A stretch of DNA of 64,000 nucleotides. Source: Blakeslea trispora (Eukaryota; Mucoromycota; Mucoromycetes; Mucorales; Choanephoraceae). Every line of letters starts with the position of its first letter. Within the stretch, counting starts at the first letter, position 1. This document shows, in pieces, positions 11,813-23,100 of this stretch. The stretch covers positions 186,001-250,000 of the forward strand of contig JAIWNE010000033.1 of the NCBI GenBank assembly GCA_025331445.1. Reading direction: 5' to 3'. Both the position numbers and the translations under genes were made by a program. Below the pieces are notes generated by a model. It searched no databases and was not told the DNA's origin. It was given only the letters and a program-made list of their open reading frames with translations.

Positions 11813-13077
11813 TACCTGGTGGCCATGCGCTCTGGTCTTCAACCTTTGGGTGTTCACTCGACTGGCTTCTCTCGTTTGACCTCTGCTCGGCTGTATGCCA
11901 CCTTCATCCGGCCAAAGCTAGAGTATGGTCTTGCTGTCTCTTCTCTCTTGGTTCGTGACCTCCGGGTTATTGAGCGTGCTCAAGATCAGTGTCTTCGTCT
12001 TGCCTTTGGTGGACACTCTAAGGCTTCAACAGTGGTGTTTAAACACCTGACCCACTTGCCTTGCATGAAGGAGCGTGTCTCCATTCTGGGGTTTAAAATG
12101 TTGGTGCGTATGCAACAGCTTCCTGCTGATACTTTGCTCGCTGTCTTGCTTGCCCACATTGCCTCTGCCTCTGTTTCTCCTCGTTTCCGTTGGCCAAAGC
12201 TGTTAAAGAACAACTCCCTGTGGAAACTGGTCTGTCACTCTTTTGTCTCTCCCTCTGTGCCTCGCTTCTCTTCCTTGCAGCAGTGGATTGCTACCTCTGG
12301 TGGTGATCCCAAGCCTGTCATTAGGCGTTATTGTCGTGCTTACCTGGCTGGCCTTTTGGCCAAACCTGATGGTCTGGTTCTCTTGCGTGCTTGTCGTCCT
12401 GTGCTGGGTGTTGATCCCATCCTGGTGCTGCCAATGTCCGTTTGGGAACGTAGTCGTCTTCTTCGTTGGAAGATGGGTTGGTTACCTGCTCGTCCTGTTC
12501 CCTGTCGTTGTGGTCATCCACATGCCTCACGGAACCATTTGCTCTCTTGTCTCTCTGTTGCTTCTCGTCTTGGTGTTGCTGTTGATGCTCAGCCAAATCC
12601 TTTGGATTTTGTGCTGAACCAACTCCCTCGACTTCCCTCCGCTCCTTCTCCCAATGACCAGCGTCATTCTGTCTCTCTTTTGCGTTGGTCCACTTGGTGG
12701 CCTACCATCTGCTCAATTATGCTGGACATGGACATGATCTGCCTACCCGATGTCGAGTTCAGTCCCTGTTCTCAGGATATCCGTGGTCTCACTCTCTTGG
12801 AATGGTTGCTTCCTGTCTTTTACAAACAAGTTGCTCCTCCTGTTACTTCTACTCTTTACAACTACCTTAGTGTAGTCTGATTCCCTTTTTTACTCTCTCT
12901 CTATTTATTTTTTATTGTCTCTCTTGGTTTCTTTTTCCTTTTTTTCTATTCTGCTAGTTTATTTTTTTGTTCCTTTTGATCCAGTTAGAATAATCCTTAT
13001 TTTAGCTTGCCCTTATGATTAGACACTTGCCCCATAGGGATCAGTCTTACAAGTCATTATTAAATAAACTCTTTTGC
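11813..13077 (+). mobile_element. 5'-truncated LINE (non-LTR retrotransposon)
   Basis: Flanked by a 12-bp duplication CTACATTTTTGT (11801-11812 and 13078-13089), as made by target-primed reverse transcription. The duplication spans the tRNA-His 5' flank plus the first three bases of the gypsy LTR, so the LINE inserted after the LTR. The 3' end is TTAAATAAACTCTTTTGC without a long poly(A). Confidence 0.85.
11819..12880 (+). pseudogene. C-terminal part of LINE ORF2 (reverse transcriptase)
   Basis: An open frame of 353 residues. The N-terminal part reads RLYATFIRPKLEYGLAV, a sequence typical of the RT C-terminal/thumb region of LINEs. Near residue 232 is a Cys/His cluster CRCGHPHASRNHLLSC, the zinc-finger-like motif found near the end of many LINE ORF2 proteins. 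The catalytic YxDD region and any endonuclease are missing through 5' truncation. Base composition is richer in GC than the neighbours. It cannot encode an active enzyme. Confidence 0.82.
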
Positions 13078-13086
13078 CTACATTTT

Positions 13087-13130
13087 TGTCGTCTTGATAT
13101 TTTGTTATGTTTATAAACGCGGTCACGTGA
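13087..13130 (-). repeat. 3' LTR of the gypsy element, outer fragment
   Basis: These 44 bp match the start of the 25479-25976 LTR except for one T. Element B begins immediately after. The last three bases (TGA) are duplicated at 18760-18762. Confidence 0.88.
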
Positions 13131-15774
13131 CACTACACCAAATGCCTGTCCGCTGTACAGTGGACGCCCCGGTTGGACTGGCCGTCAACCGCTGTCAAAT
13201 TTCCAACTTTTGATTTTTGCTATAAAAGTTGCGGTTTTTTTGGCAGAAATGTAGATGTATCTTCTAGGCTTCCAAAAATTTTCACAGAATTGAATTTCGA
13301 TGTATATTCATAAAGTTATTACCATTTACATATCTTCTATCATTTCACTGCTTAAAGAAATTTCGCTCTTTAAATTACTTGGCAGTGATTTTTTCTCTGC
13401 TTAAGATTTTGAAGCAACTTGATTTTCTTAACGCTGAGGAGTTTAAATTGACTTGTCATTTTTCTTTAAAAATACAAAGACCTGAAAATCACTGCTTAAA
13501 AAATTGGAAAACAATTTCGGAAACGAGAAAATTAAGAAATTGAGAATGAGACTCACAGAATAATTGGGAAAATCTTTTAAAAATGGGAAATAAAAAACTT
13601 AAAGCAGTGAAAAAAAGAGACACTCAAAAATTAAATGCCAAAAAAAACTTGAAGAAAACAAGACACTGAAATAAAGGCATCTAAAGCAGAAGACACTGAG
13701 ATAAACACATTGAAATAAACGCACTAAGATAAACATACTTGAATAAAACCTTTGAAGAAAAGACAACTTGTAAGAATTAAAAGCAAAAAAAAAAAGAGTC
13801 TTGTAAAAACATGCAAACTCATCTCGGTCTCATCTCCCAAGTTACCCAGTAGTGCGTTCAAGGTAAGCCTGCACTTTAAATCCTCTTTTCTTCTGTTCCA
13901 TTTCTGCAAGCTTAACAGGTCAAAATATAAGAAGTAAGAACTTGCAACAGTCCATTTACATCTTTTTCCTCTTGTATATGCTCATTTTGAATAAAAACCC
14001 ACATTCTTTCCTTTCATGTACTGAGACAAAAATAAATAAAGATGTGATCCATAAAAAAACTCGTAAACAGTCGTTGTTTATTGCGAAAAAGTGTATTCCA
14101 TTCATAAAAAAGATCTTCTCGTTCATAAAGTAGTCCACTTCTTTTCAAACCCAAAAAAAAAGAAAGGGTATAGCTGATTCCCAACACGGCAATGTAACCT
14201 ACCTTTTGCTTGGCATGTATGATGAGGATCAAGCTTAATACTGAAGAAGAAAAAAGTAGCAGCCTGATGTTCTCTCTTTTTTTTAGATTGAAGTCAACTT
14301 GCAGCTTAAAAGCTTTCCTGACTGTTCTCTTTTCGTTGTACTTCCAAACCAGAGTCTACGCTTGGAATGTCTGTGTTCAATATACTGCATTGCTGAAATG
14401 ACATAAGCTCGCTAAGTCTCATCTGCTTTCAACAAGATAAATAAAGTATGAGTTGAGGCTACCTGTAATAAAAAAAAAATAAATTCAAGAGAGAGAAAAA
14501 AAAAGTGTGTGTGATATTGGCTGGGATTGAATAAAGCTATTTCTCTTTATTTTTATTTTTTAAAGTGTACTCATACGTGCCCATGTCGACAAGTCTAATG
14601 TCGTTTTTTCGACACAAAAAAAAGAAAAGAGGTGCCTGTTTGTTGCTATATCAAAGGGACATATTACTGAATGCTTATAGTGCACTTGAAGCGCTCTCTT
14701 AGTCGCTTTTCATAGATCTTTTAACGATTAAGTAAAGTCAAGATATTTTATTCTTGTGTCGGTGATTCAATAATAAAATCTGTCAGTGTGATATTTTTCT
14801 CTCTCTCTCTTTTTTTTGTTATTGACAAGACCCAAATAGGAAGCTGTCAATAAGTTGAAATTTTTTCTTTTTTCCTTTCTTTTCCCTTTTTCTCTCTTTT
14901 TATCACTTTTTTGTTAAAGTATACAGGTAAGTTATTTTCTTTTTTTTTTCTTCGGTCAAGCCACTAATAATCTACTTCCAACTACTTAGTCCTTGTCTTT
15001 AATTGATATGTGTTTACTTTGTTATATAATTGAGGTAATTATTCATGAGCATCTATGTTGTAATTCTTTTTATTCACATACTTCTTTCGTTTAGAGCCTA
15101 GTTGTGCTTAATAATGATATTATTTACAAGGACCCTGTTGATGGCTTTTTCAAACGTAAGTAAGAAGTTAGAATCTATGATTTCAGTATAACTTATTGCT
15201 TTCTTTTTAGGCTTTCAAATGCTGGTATGCTCCTTTGACACGGTAAACTGCCTTTCGTATAGCCTCTGACTATGGATTGTCTGTAAGTACATTTGTCATT
15301 TCTTTTTGTATTATTTCGCTTTTAACTCATGATGATGTTGTTTTAGTTCAAATCCGGTTGTTCCTTGTTTGGTTTGTTTTCTGCCTTTTAGATGTAAAAT
15401 TGCTGTCTCTCTCCATCTGCTTTTATGGTCTGTCTGTTGCGCTTGTGTCTCAATTCGAATTGCTCTTGTCATCGGCTTTTTCTCGAAGCAATTTGCCATT
15501 TCTATCGGTTTTTTTCTGGTCATATTCTCTACATCAATGAATTATTGCTTTTTTTTTTACCTAATCCCCTAGTATTTTCCCCTAAAAGAAGCCATTATTT
15601 TCTATCAAAAAAAAGTTTTTTCTATAATAAAAAGCCACTTTTTTAACGTGCCTTCAGTTTTAAAACGGCGAAAATTAAAAATTGTTTCAAGTTTTCCTCT
15701 TCAATTTTTTTGGTTTTATAGAGGGATCGAACCCATGACCCAAGAACAAATTTACATATTTTCAAACTTTTTTA

Positions 15775-17908
15775 TTACAAATCTTTAGGGATTCTAACCT
15801 TTCGGTGAGAAAGGTATCTCTTCTCAACGAACTTCTTGACATCAGCTGCCACTTCTCTCCCGCGTTCTTGCTTGCTGTATGCTTCAATATAGTTCATACA
15901 GCGCTGGAAATATCTTCTTATTTGAGCAAAATTTCCAGCTTTGTCCAAGAACGCGGGAATATTCCTTTCTAACGACTTAATTGTGTAATCACATCTAAGC
16001 CGGGCTTCTCTTTTAGCCATACCCCAGTACATTTCAATCCAATTGCATTCGCAATGGTACTTGGGGTATAGCTCGAAGATGTGGCCAGCATCTTCTACAA
16101 CTTGTTGCAAAGCAGTTTTTTGGGCAACAAAGTCAGGTCTGCTACCCAAGAAGTGGGTAGCACAGCACATAGCCTTCTCGCCAGGGGAGTCTTGCCCACA
16201 CCGAAGTTTCCACTGCTTACCTTGGAGATCGCAAAGCCATTGACCTCTTTCTTCAAGGATTTTTTTGATACCTAATATTTGCAGTTTGTTAGTCGTGTGA
16301 TTATAGCTAATCAGAGTTATTTACCCTTAAAGTATCTGACTTTTTTGACCTTGGGTCGGCCTTTTGAGTCATGGGAGCAGATCTCCTTCTCATAAAAGAG
16401 CGACTGGTGAAGAAGCTGACCAGTCGAGAGTTTGACAGTTGTGTCTCTGAACTGATACTTTTCAGACAGAGACCATGGTTTCTCACCGAGTGTCATCCGG
16501 CTTACAACCAATGCGTCATCGCTGTATGCCCCATGGTTTGAGCTGTTGTCAAAGAGGAATACAGCTCGGCATTCAGGGTGCAAGCTTTCAAACAACCCGA
16601 TGACATGGTCCTTGAGTTGGGCAACCATGTCTTTGTGAGTCCACAACCATCTCTACTCTCGCCAGCTTTAAACAGCTTACGAGAGGTCCATCCCTGGATC
16701 CTTATCGCTCCATGACAGGGACACTGAAACTCACTTACCATGATGGAAGAACCAGGCCCTTTCTTTCGAATGAAGGATTCACCCTCCAAACTCCAGATGT
16801 CTTCCTTCCCATCATTTGCATAGAAGGTCGACTCGTCATGGGTCACAAAGACAATCTTTTCTTCACCGTCGTTCAACACAGGTTCCAGGATTCTCTCTTG
16901 GTCTTCGCCTTCGTAGAACTCGGATCTACGCATGTAATCCATCATGCGGGCAGACCACTCCTTACGGTACGCCACAACATCCTCTCGCTCATGGCCGTCA
17001 AAAAACATGCCTTTCTTCTGCTTGCCATAGGTGTATCCCCACTCATGTAAGTACTTGCTAATGGTTGAAATACTTACGGAGCCGGTAACACCTAGGCAAG
17101 AAGGCACGACTTCCTCATCAATGTATCTCTTGATGTCCACAAGAGAACGCTCGGCAGCCTTGGCCTGCTGGATGTACTCCAGAACCTTTGACTTGATGTC
17201 GTTATGGCTCAAGAACGACTCTTTCTTGGTATGAATATCTTGGCTGTGATCAGAAAGATTACCATGCTCAAGATATTCCTTGGCCCAGCTAACTATGCTC
17301 TTGGCCCGATAGTTCTTGGAGTTATCAGGCCAAAGGGATTCCGCAACCTTCTGACTAGCCTCACCCTTCTTCAACCCCTCCAAACGGTTCTCAAAATATC
17401 TGAAAACCGAGATGAGTCTGAAAGCGTTGTAGGAGTCCAATGAGCTTCCCTCGCGCTTCTTGTTCATTACAGGCTTGCTTTGCTCATGCAACGCTTCCAT
17501 TAACTCATTGATCAGGAGGAGCTCTTCTTGAGGGTGAGTCAGTTGCTGATTATCATCCACATTTGCTGCTTCGGTGATCACAGTAATTCCGAAGTTAAAC
17601 AAAGTCGATTTAGGATCGACTTTGTTAGCTTCGACTCTACGCCGCCACTTGGTTGTTCTAGAGTCATTAGAGTAATGACCCTTTCTCTTTCTGATGCTTG
17701 AGCCATCATCTTTCAATCCATCCAGAGCAGAGCTGCTGATGTCTTCCTCCCAAGCTTGCCAATCTTCAACAGCCTCGACAACTTCAGCATCAACATTATC
17801 AGCAACTGAAACACTGAGTTCTTCATTTTTTTCCATCTTTAGCCATCTTCCGTTGCTATCCTTTTTCAAAGAAGCAGTTCTTGATTTTTTTTTACTTGTG
17901 AAGGGCAT
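15775..17908 (-). pseudogene. DDE transposase of M1, frameshifted
   Basis: From ATG 17908 a frame of about 450 codons has a charged, probably DNA-binding N-terminus. It then shows VTHDESTFYANDGKEDIWSL, with the first catalytic aspartate, and KKGPGSSIMVSEF. A one-base frameshift near 16650 breaks the frame; the other frame continues with LFDNSSNHGAYS (second aspartate). A 53-nt intron (16272-16324, GTAAAT...TTAG) leads to the last exon with ECNWIEMYWG, the catalytic glutamate. The spacing between second D and E is unusually long. I know this HDES/KGPG/SIMVSEF type from fungal DDE endonuclease-like proteins but cannot name the superfamily. The frameshift makes this copy inactive. Confidence 0.8.
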
Positions 17909-18142
17909 TGTGATATTGTTAAAAGTGAAAAAGAAGTCAAATTTCTTGACACGATACCTGTAAATAATTATTGTTGTTACACACATTAAGGAACACAAAA
18001 CAAAACTTCAACAGGTTTTAATTGGCTAGTCGGTGTTTGTATTTTTAAGTATCGAAAAATTAATTTTAGGCCCTGTAAAGACCTTGTTTTAAGATTTGGG
18101 CTTCTCATATACCTCCTAGCCAAAAATTTTCGAGAACCGACA

Positions 18143-18291
18143 AACTTTGAAGAGCTTCACCGAAAAACTTTTGCAGGCAAAAAAAAATTCTAAACTTTTA
18201 ACAATGTTCTAAAACATATTTAAAACAACATTAAAAGGTCAGATTTTGTTTTTGCCTGCAAAAGTTTTTCTGTGAAGCTCTTCAAAGTTTG
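18143..18291. repeat. Large hairpin near the M1 right end
   Basis: ACTTTGAAGAGCTTCACCG at 18144 pairs with the reverse complement beginning around 18271, and TTTTGCAGGCAAAA pairs with TTTTTGCCTGCAAAA. The arms are about 38 bp around a loop of about 70 bp. It could be a subterminal transposase-binding site in inverted copies. Confidence 0.75.
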
Positions 18292-18762
18292 ATGATTTTT
18301 TCGGCGTTTTAAGACTGAAGGCACGTTAAGCCTCTAATCCTCTATATTTGCTGTAAACAGTCCAATTGTAAAGAAGTATATTTGTGTAAAGAAGTCCATA
18401 TCATCCAATTAGAAATGTCAATTTTAATGAAATAGCAAATGTAAAGCCAATTAAACAAAGAGTTTTTGAGTATATTTATAAAAATGGCCAATTGAATAAA
18501 GATTCTTCAAAAAAGATATCCAATCACAAAGCTAAAGTAAATAAGACGGACGCCCTGTATGATCCACTGGGGACATGACAAGCATTTCATCTGTCCAGTC
18601 CACAGCAGTGATCGTCGGGTCCCAACTAACAGTGGACCTGCAGTGGACTTGCAGTGGGACTTTACGATCACTTTTGTGCAGCGGACGCCGAATTGCTGTA
18701 CAAATAACCGACGTCCACCGCTAAATTTGGCAGCAGTGGACGTCCTTTTGGGTGTAGTGTGA

Positions 18763-19215
18763 CTAAAGTAGAGCTTTTGAGCCAATAAGATCACTGGAAA
18801 AGCTTGACGTAGTCAACTGTATTTTGATAATAAGTCTTTGATCTTTATTTATTTTCTTATTTTTCTTTTACGTGTATTTTGATAATAAGTCTTTGATAAA
18901 GAGCTTATAATTATCAAAAATACGGCCTTTTTATATCTATTCTATTCTATACTAAATATCTATACTATCTCGAAAAAAGCAACTATTAATTATATGCTTC
19001 GATCTGATTAATTCTTATGTCTTGACGAATACAATGAAGAGCTGACTTTTACTAAAGGCAACTTCCTTATACGTAACAAGTTCAACTTCATCTTCTTTCT
19101 CCGTTTGTTAACTATTTTCGGTTTGAACCTTTTCTTGTTTGGATTGTACATTTGAGGAAGGTTAAACTCAACCTCTATTGGCTGTTTATGTTCATTTTTG
19201 CTGATAGCTGCGACA
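18763..19215 (-). repeat. 3' LTR of the gypsy element, inner fragment
   Basis: Continues the LTR interrupted at 13130. It ends CGACA next to the polypurine tract and is identical to the right LTR over this part except one base (CTGCGACA versus CTTCGACA). Confidence 0.9.
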
Positions 19216-19277
19216 TTACCCCCCTCCTGGCTTGACGTTCGCCTCTGAACGTGTAAAGAACTATCGTATTTGGGCAT
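19008..19277 (-). CDS. Small basic ORF crossing the polypurine tract into the LTR
   Basis: An 89-codon frame starting at 19277 between pol and the 3' LTR. It crosses the polypurine tract and stops inside the LTR. Its C-terminal two thirds are rich in Lys and Arg (NKRRKKMKLNLLRIRKLPL). The diverged LTR at tRNA-Thr keeps the same frame open (around 49795-49990) with mostly conservative changes. No known domain. It may be chance, or a small extra gene whose 3' half lies in the LTR. Confidence 0.3.
   Translation of the reverse strand: MPKYDSSLHVQRRTSSQEGGNVAAISKNEHKQPIEVEFNLPQMYNPNKKRFKPKIVNKRRKKMKLNLLRIRKLPLVKVSSSLYSSRHKN
19216..19230 (-). promoter_or_regulatory. Polypurine tract of the gypsy element
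   Basis: On the minus strand CCAGGAGGGGGGTAA lies immediately before TGTCGCAG, the start of the 3' LTR. Between this tract and the Pol stop at 20115 about 880 bp hold no supported gene except the small ORF at 19277. Confidence 0.8.
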
Positions 19278-20114
19278 ATATAGAAGCCAGAACGACTTAT
19301 AATCGGAAATTCAATTAATCATCATCAAAGGTTATTTTGACAGATAATGTCAAAATAACAATAAATCAAATAATGTTCACAAAGTTGGAAAACTAAAATC
19401 ATTTCAGATATTACCAGAGGTAATCCTGAAATCAAACATCTAACAAGCATTGGTAAAAAGCGATGATATGATATATAAAGCGTTCAATGTGCCTAGCTAA
19501 CACATTGAAAGCATGATCAGATTTATATTCATTGACTCTCTTTTCATCAATACTGGAAATGGCTATATGACATGATACATGTGATAGCAGGATGGTTGCA
19601 TAGGCCTTATAATACCAAGGTAGCAGCATCTAACAAAACAAGCAATGATTCTAAAGATTTCATTATAAGAAAAGAATAAATCATTACTTGGATAAAGATA
19701 GTTCTGAGACATAATTACAAAGGGCTTGTCTATCGTTATCACCTAATCTAAACTGATCTTAACATCCAACGAAACAAGTGAACAAGTATGAAACAGTTAT
19801 GCCTGATATATTGAAACACTAATCAAGATTAAACATATCTTGTCGAGCATAATTATTATCTCTCCAAGATATAAATCAAGTAAACAATATATCTCCACCT
19901 TATTCAAGGCGGGGGATGAAATCTGGCTACAGCCATCTTTCCATTAAGGTGACCAGTCATCCTAGTAGGAAAACTGCTCATACAGATAAAATTATAACGG
20001 AGTGATTGATTGAAACCGAGATCGAAATAATATATAAACACAACATGGACTTGCAGTAGAATTAGTTCCCTCTCTTTCTTTTTAATAAAAAAATCGAGTT
20101 CCCTCTCATTGAAT

Positions 20115-23100
20115 CTATTTGAGACTGCAAATATCACAAGAACACGAAGCAGAACGAGGAGACGAAGTAGAAGAAGCGGCAGGTGTTGTAAGAGCAGGCA
20201 AAATGGTAGGCTCGTCAGCGTCTTTAATATCAACATCAAAGTTGTAGTCAGCATCGGAGAGTGTATCTTGCATATCTTGTTTATCATCTTCAATGAGGCG
20301 TTCAACATCGACCAAGTGAGAATCAGCATTGTCAGGCGTAGAGATTGTATCTTCAATGTCAATAGGATCATCGTGTTCAGCAGAAACAAGTGAATTGGAA
20401 TTCGAATCATCATCAATATGGGAATTCACAACGATATCAGAATTATCCATTTCAATAGCATCAGTAGAATCATGGTCAATGGAGCCTGGACTGTTGAGCA
20501 TATCATCATCTAGCGAGTCAATAACAATAGGACTAGGTTGAGTTAGCACACCAGAAGGGTTCAAAACAGGAGATTGTATTGGGTCAGGCAATTCAAGTGA
20601 TGGAAGAACAGGTAAGGTAGGCGCAGAATTAAAAGTCTGTTGTGACAATACTGAAGGCTCAACCATAGGCGTAGTAGTAGAAACAGCATGCGAAACAGAG
20701 GTAACAGGATCAATCGAGTCAACAGGATCAATTGAATCAACAGAAGGCATCAAAGGAAAAGATTCGTTGTTAATAAAATCAGAAATTGGACCCGTAATGA
20801 ATTCGTCTTCAGCAGTGAGAGTAGTAGGGATATCAGTAGGAACAACAGCTGCGCGTCCAACGTTTGTCATTACCTGACGCCATTCTTGTCTTGCAACTAC
20901 AGGATCATACCAAGCAGAGGATGAATTATGGCCATGAGCAGGGCGCATTCGATCCACATGCACAAGTGATTTTAAGGGTTCACTAGCGAGCGTTTGAAGC
21001 TTATAAGTACCATAATCAGGGAACGTTTGGACAACGATATATGGACCTTTAAACTGTGGTTCTAAACCGTAGCGGCCTTCATGTGTCAACATGACTTTGT
21101 CACCAATTTCAAAAGACACTTGCTTGATTTGCCTATCCCATTTTTCCTTGTCTTTTTCTGCCATTGCTTTCATTCTGAATTCCGCTGCAGCACGATGTTG
21201 ACCTAATTTACTGAGTTCTCTTGAGGTTATATCAGCTACTGTGCGTTCATCCTGAAAAGTGGCTTTGTCAATATAAGACACAAGGGTATCACCAGGCAAA
21301 CGAGGTTCTCGACCGTATGTTAAAAAGAATGGACTGTAACCTGTTGTTGAGTGTACACGGACTCGAGAGGCCCACAAGGCGACATTGACAAAGTCGTCCC
21401 ATCTATGCAGAGCACCGTTCACATACTTACGTAGCATGCCCTTAATCACACCGTTAAAGCGTTCAGCCTTTCCATTAGTTCGAGGGTGATATGCGGAAGT
21501 AAGTTTGTGGTGAGTTCCAACCTTTTTCAAATAAGCGTTGACTAATCCACTGTTGAAGTTGGCTCCACGATCAGTCAGAATTTCTGAGGGGCAACCAAAA
21601 CGCATCATTATTTCGTCGTATATAAAGTCAGCAATAGCCTCTTTGGTAGCGTGCGGTATTGCACGAGCGATAGGCCAATTAGTGGCATAATCGACTGCTA
21701 CCAGTAACCATTGATTTCCTTTGGTGGTCAGAGGCAGTTCACCAATGAAGTCCAAATGCCATCTGTCAAAAGCAGCAGGCACTTTCAAAGGATGCATAAC
21801 ATCATGATGTGTGTGCGTTCTACGACTATTCATTTGACAGGCAGGACATGTTTTCAACCAATGCTTTAAATCTCGTCTTATAGTATGCCACCAAAATCTC
21901 GGATTAAACAGTTTAATCATTGTTTCCAGTCCTGCATGACCATTAGATTCATGATAGTTGGCTACCAAGTCAGCTCTTTGTGCGAAAGGGATATAAGGTA
22001 CTAGTTGACTTTCAGATTGGTCATCAATTTTCGACAAGTGGAATACTTTGTTATCTTGAATGACAAACTCATCCTTTCGTTTATCCAAATATTGACGTAA
22101 ACCAGGAGACTTGACTTGATCCGACTTTAGATAAAATAGGGGCCAATCATTCTGAATAGATTCGGGTGCATCTTTCATAGTCCATGCAGCATAGAGATAA
22201 TCAGGTTCAATAGACTCTTCAGCCGCTTTAGAATCAGGGCCACCGATGCGAGAAAGTACATCAGCAGCATTGTTTTCTTTACCAGCCTTATATTCGATAA
22301 TGGGCGAATATAGCTCCAATTCATTGATCCATCTCACCAATCGTGGACTACTTTTGTCTTGTGTCCTCAAATGGCAATTTGGCACGTGATCAGTCAGAAT
22401 TTTATAGCCACCTCGACAACCATCCAAAAAGCAACGCCACACACGCAGAGCATGAAGAATACCCATAAATTCACGTTCTTGTGCAGGATAATTCCTCTCT
22501 GCTGAAGGGAACTTCTTGGACTCATATGCAACCGGATGCCAAGATGGTGGGTCGTTATCATCAGGTTGTAACAATACGGCACCACAACCAAAATCAGAGG
22601 CATCAGTCTCTACACGAAAGGGTTTATCCATGTTTGGGACTTGCAAGAGAGGAGCTGATACCATTAGATCCTTGATTTTATCAAAACTTGTTTGGCATTC
22701 TTTGGTCCAGATGATTGGTCTTTTCTTTGGCCCAGTTCCTTTGGTTAGATCCGTTAAGGGAGAAGCAATGGAAGCGAAGCTAGGGATAAAGCGCCTATAG
22801 TGCTGAGCTAATCCAATAAAGGATCTAACTTCTTGCACGTTGGTAAGGACCGGCCATGACTTGAGTACCTCTACTTTGGACTTGTTGGGAAGGATACTAT
22901 TGGAGGTAATATCAAATCCAACAAATTTCAATTCCCTCTTTCCAAACTCGCATTTCTTCAAATTCGCAATCAGATTAGCCTCTTTCAGTTTGTTCAAGAC
23001 AATCCGAACATGGTGTTTGTGTTCTTTTTCATTTTGGCTGTAAATCAAAATGTCGTTGAGATAGACCAAAGCGAATTTGTCTAAGCAGTCTCCTAATACC

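Larger units (their letters stand above)
15647..18325. mobile_element. DDE transposon M1 nested in element B
   Basis: TIRs: CGTGCCTTCAGTTTTAAAAC on the left, and the reverse complement of the right end reads CGTGCCTTCAGTCTTAAAAC. The flanks are TTAA on both sides. The matching site in element C (around 50493) shows a single TTAA with no insertion, so the duplication is TTAA, or TA if the outer A belongs to the TIR. It encodes one broken transposase. A large hairpin lies near the right end. Confidence 0.82.
13131..18759. mobile_element. Non-autonomous CACTA element B
   Basis: Ends CACTACACCAAATGCC (left) and CACTACACCCAAAAGG (right, reverse complement). A 3-bp duplication TGA brackets it inside a gypsy LTR. 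Its right 430 bp are nearly identical to the left end of element C, and its left end matches the right end of element A, so B, A and C are one family. Subterminal arrays rich in GTCCAC/GTGGAC occur at the right end. The interior 13.2-15.6 kb has no supported coding gene, but it has exon-like pieces bounded by GTAAGT and TTTTAG (for example around 15090-15215). A 2.7-kb DDE element (M1) sits within. Confidence 0.85.

Noticed and set aside
11986..12620. Long antisense and out-of-frame ORFs over the LINE
   Set aside because: Shadows of the GC-richer LINE frame; no independent support.
15720..15745. B-box-like sequence GGGTTCGATCCC (minus strand) near the M1 left end
   Set aside because: No acceptor stem, D arm or anticodon arm around it, so not a tRNA gene; probably chance.
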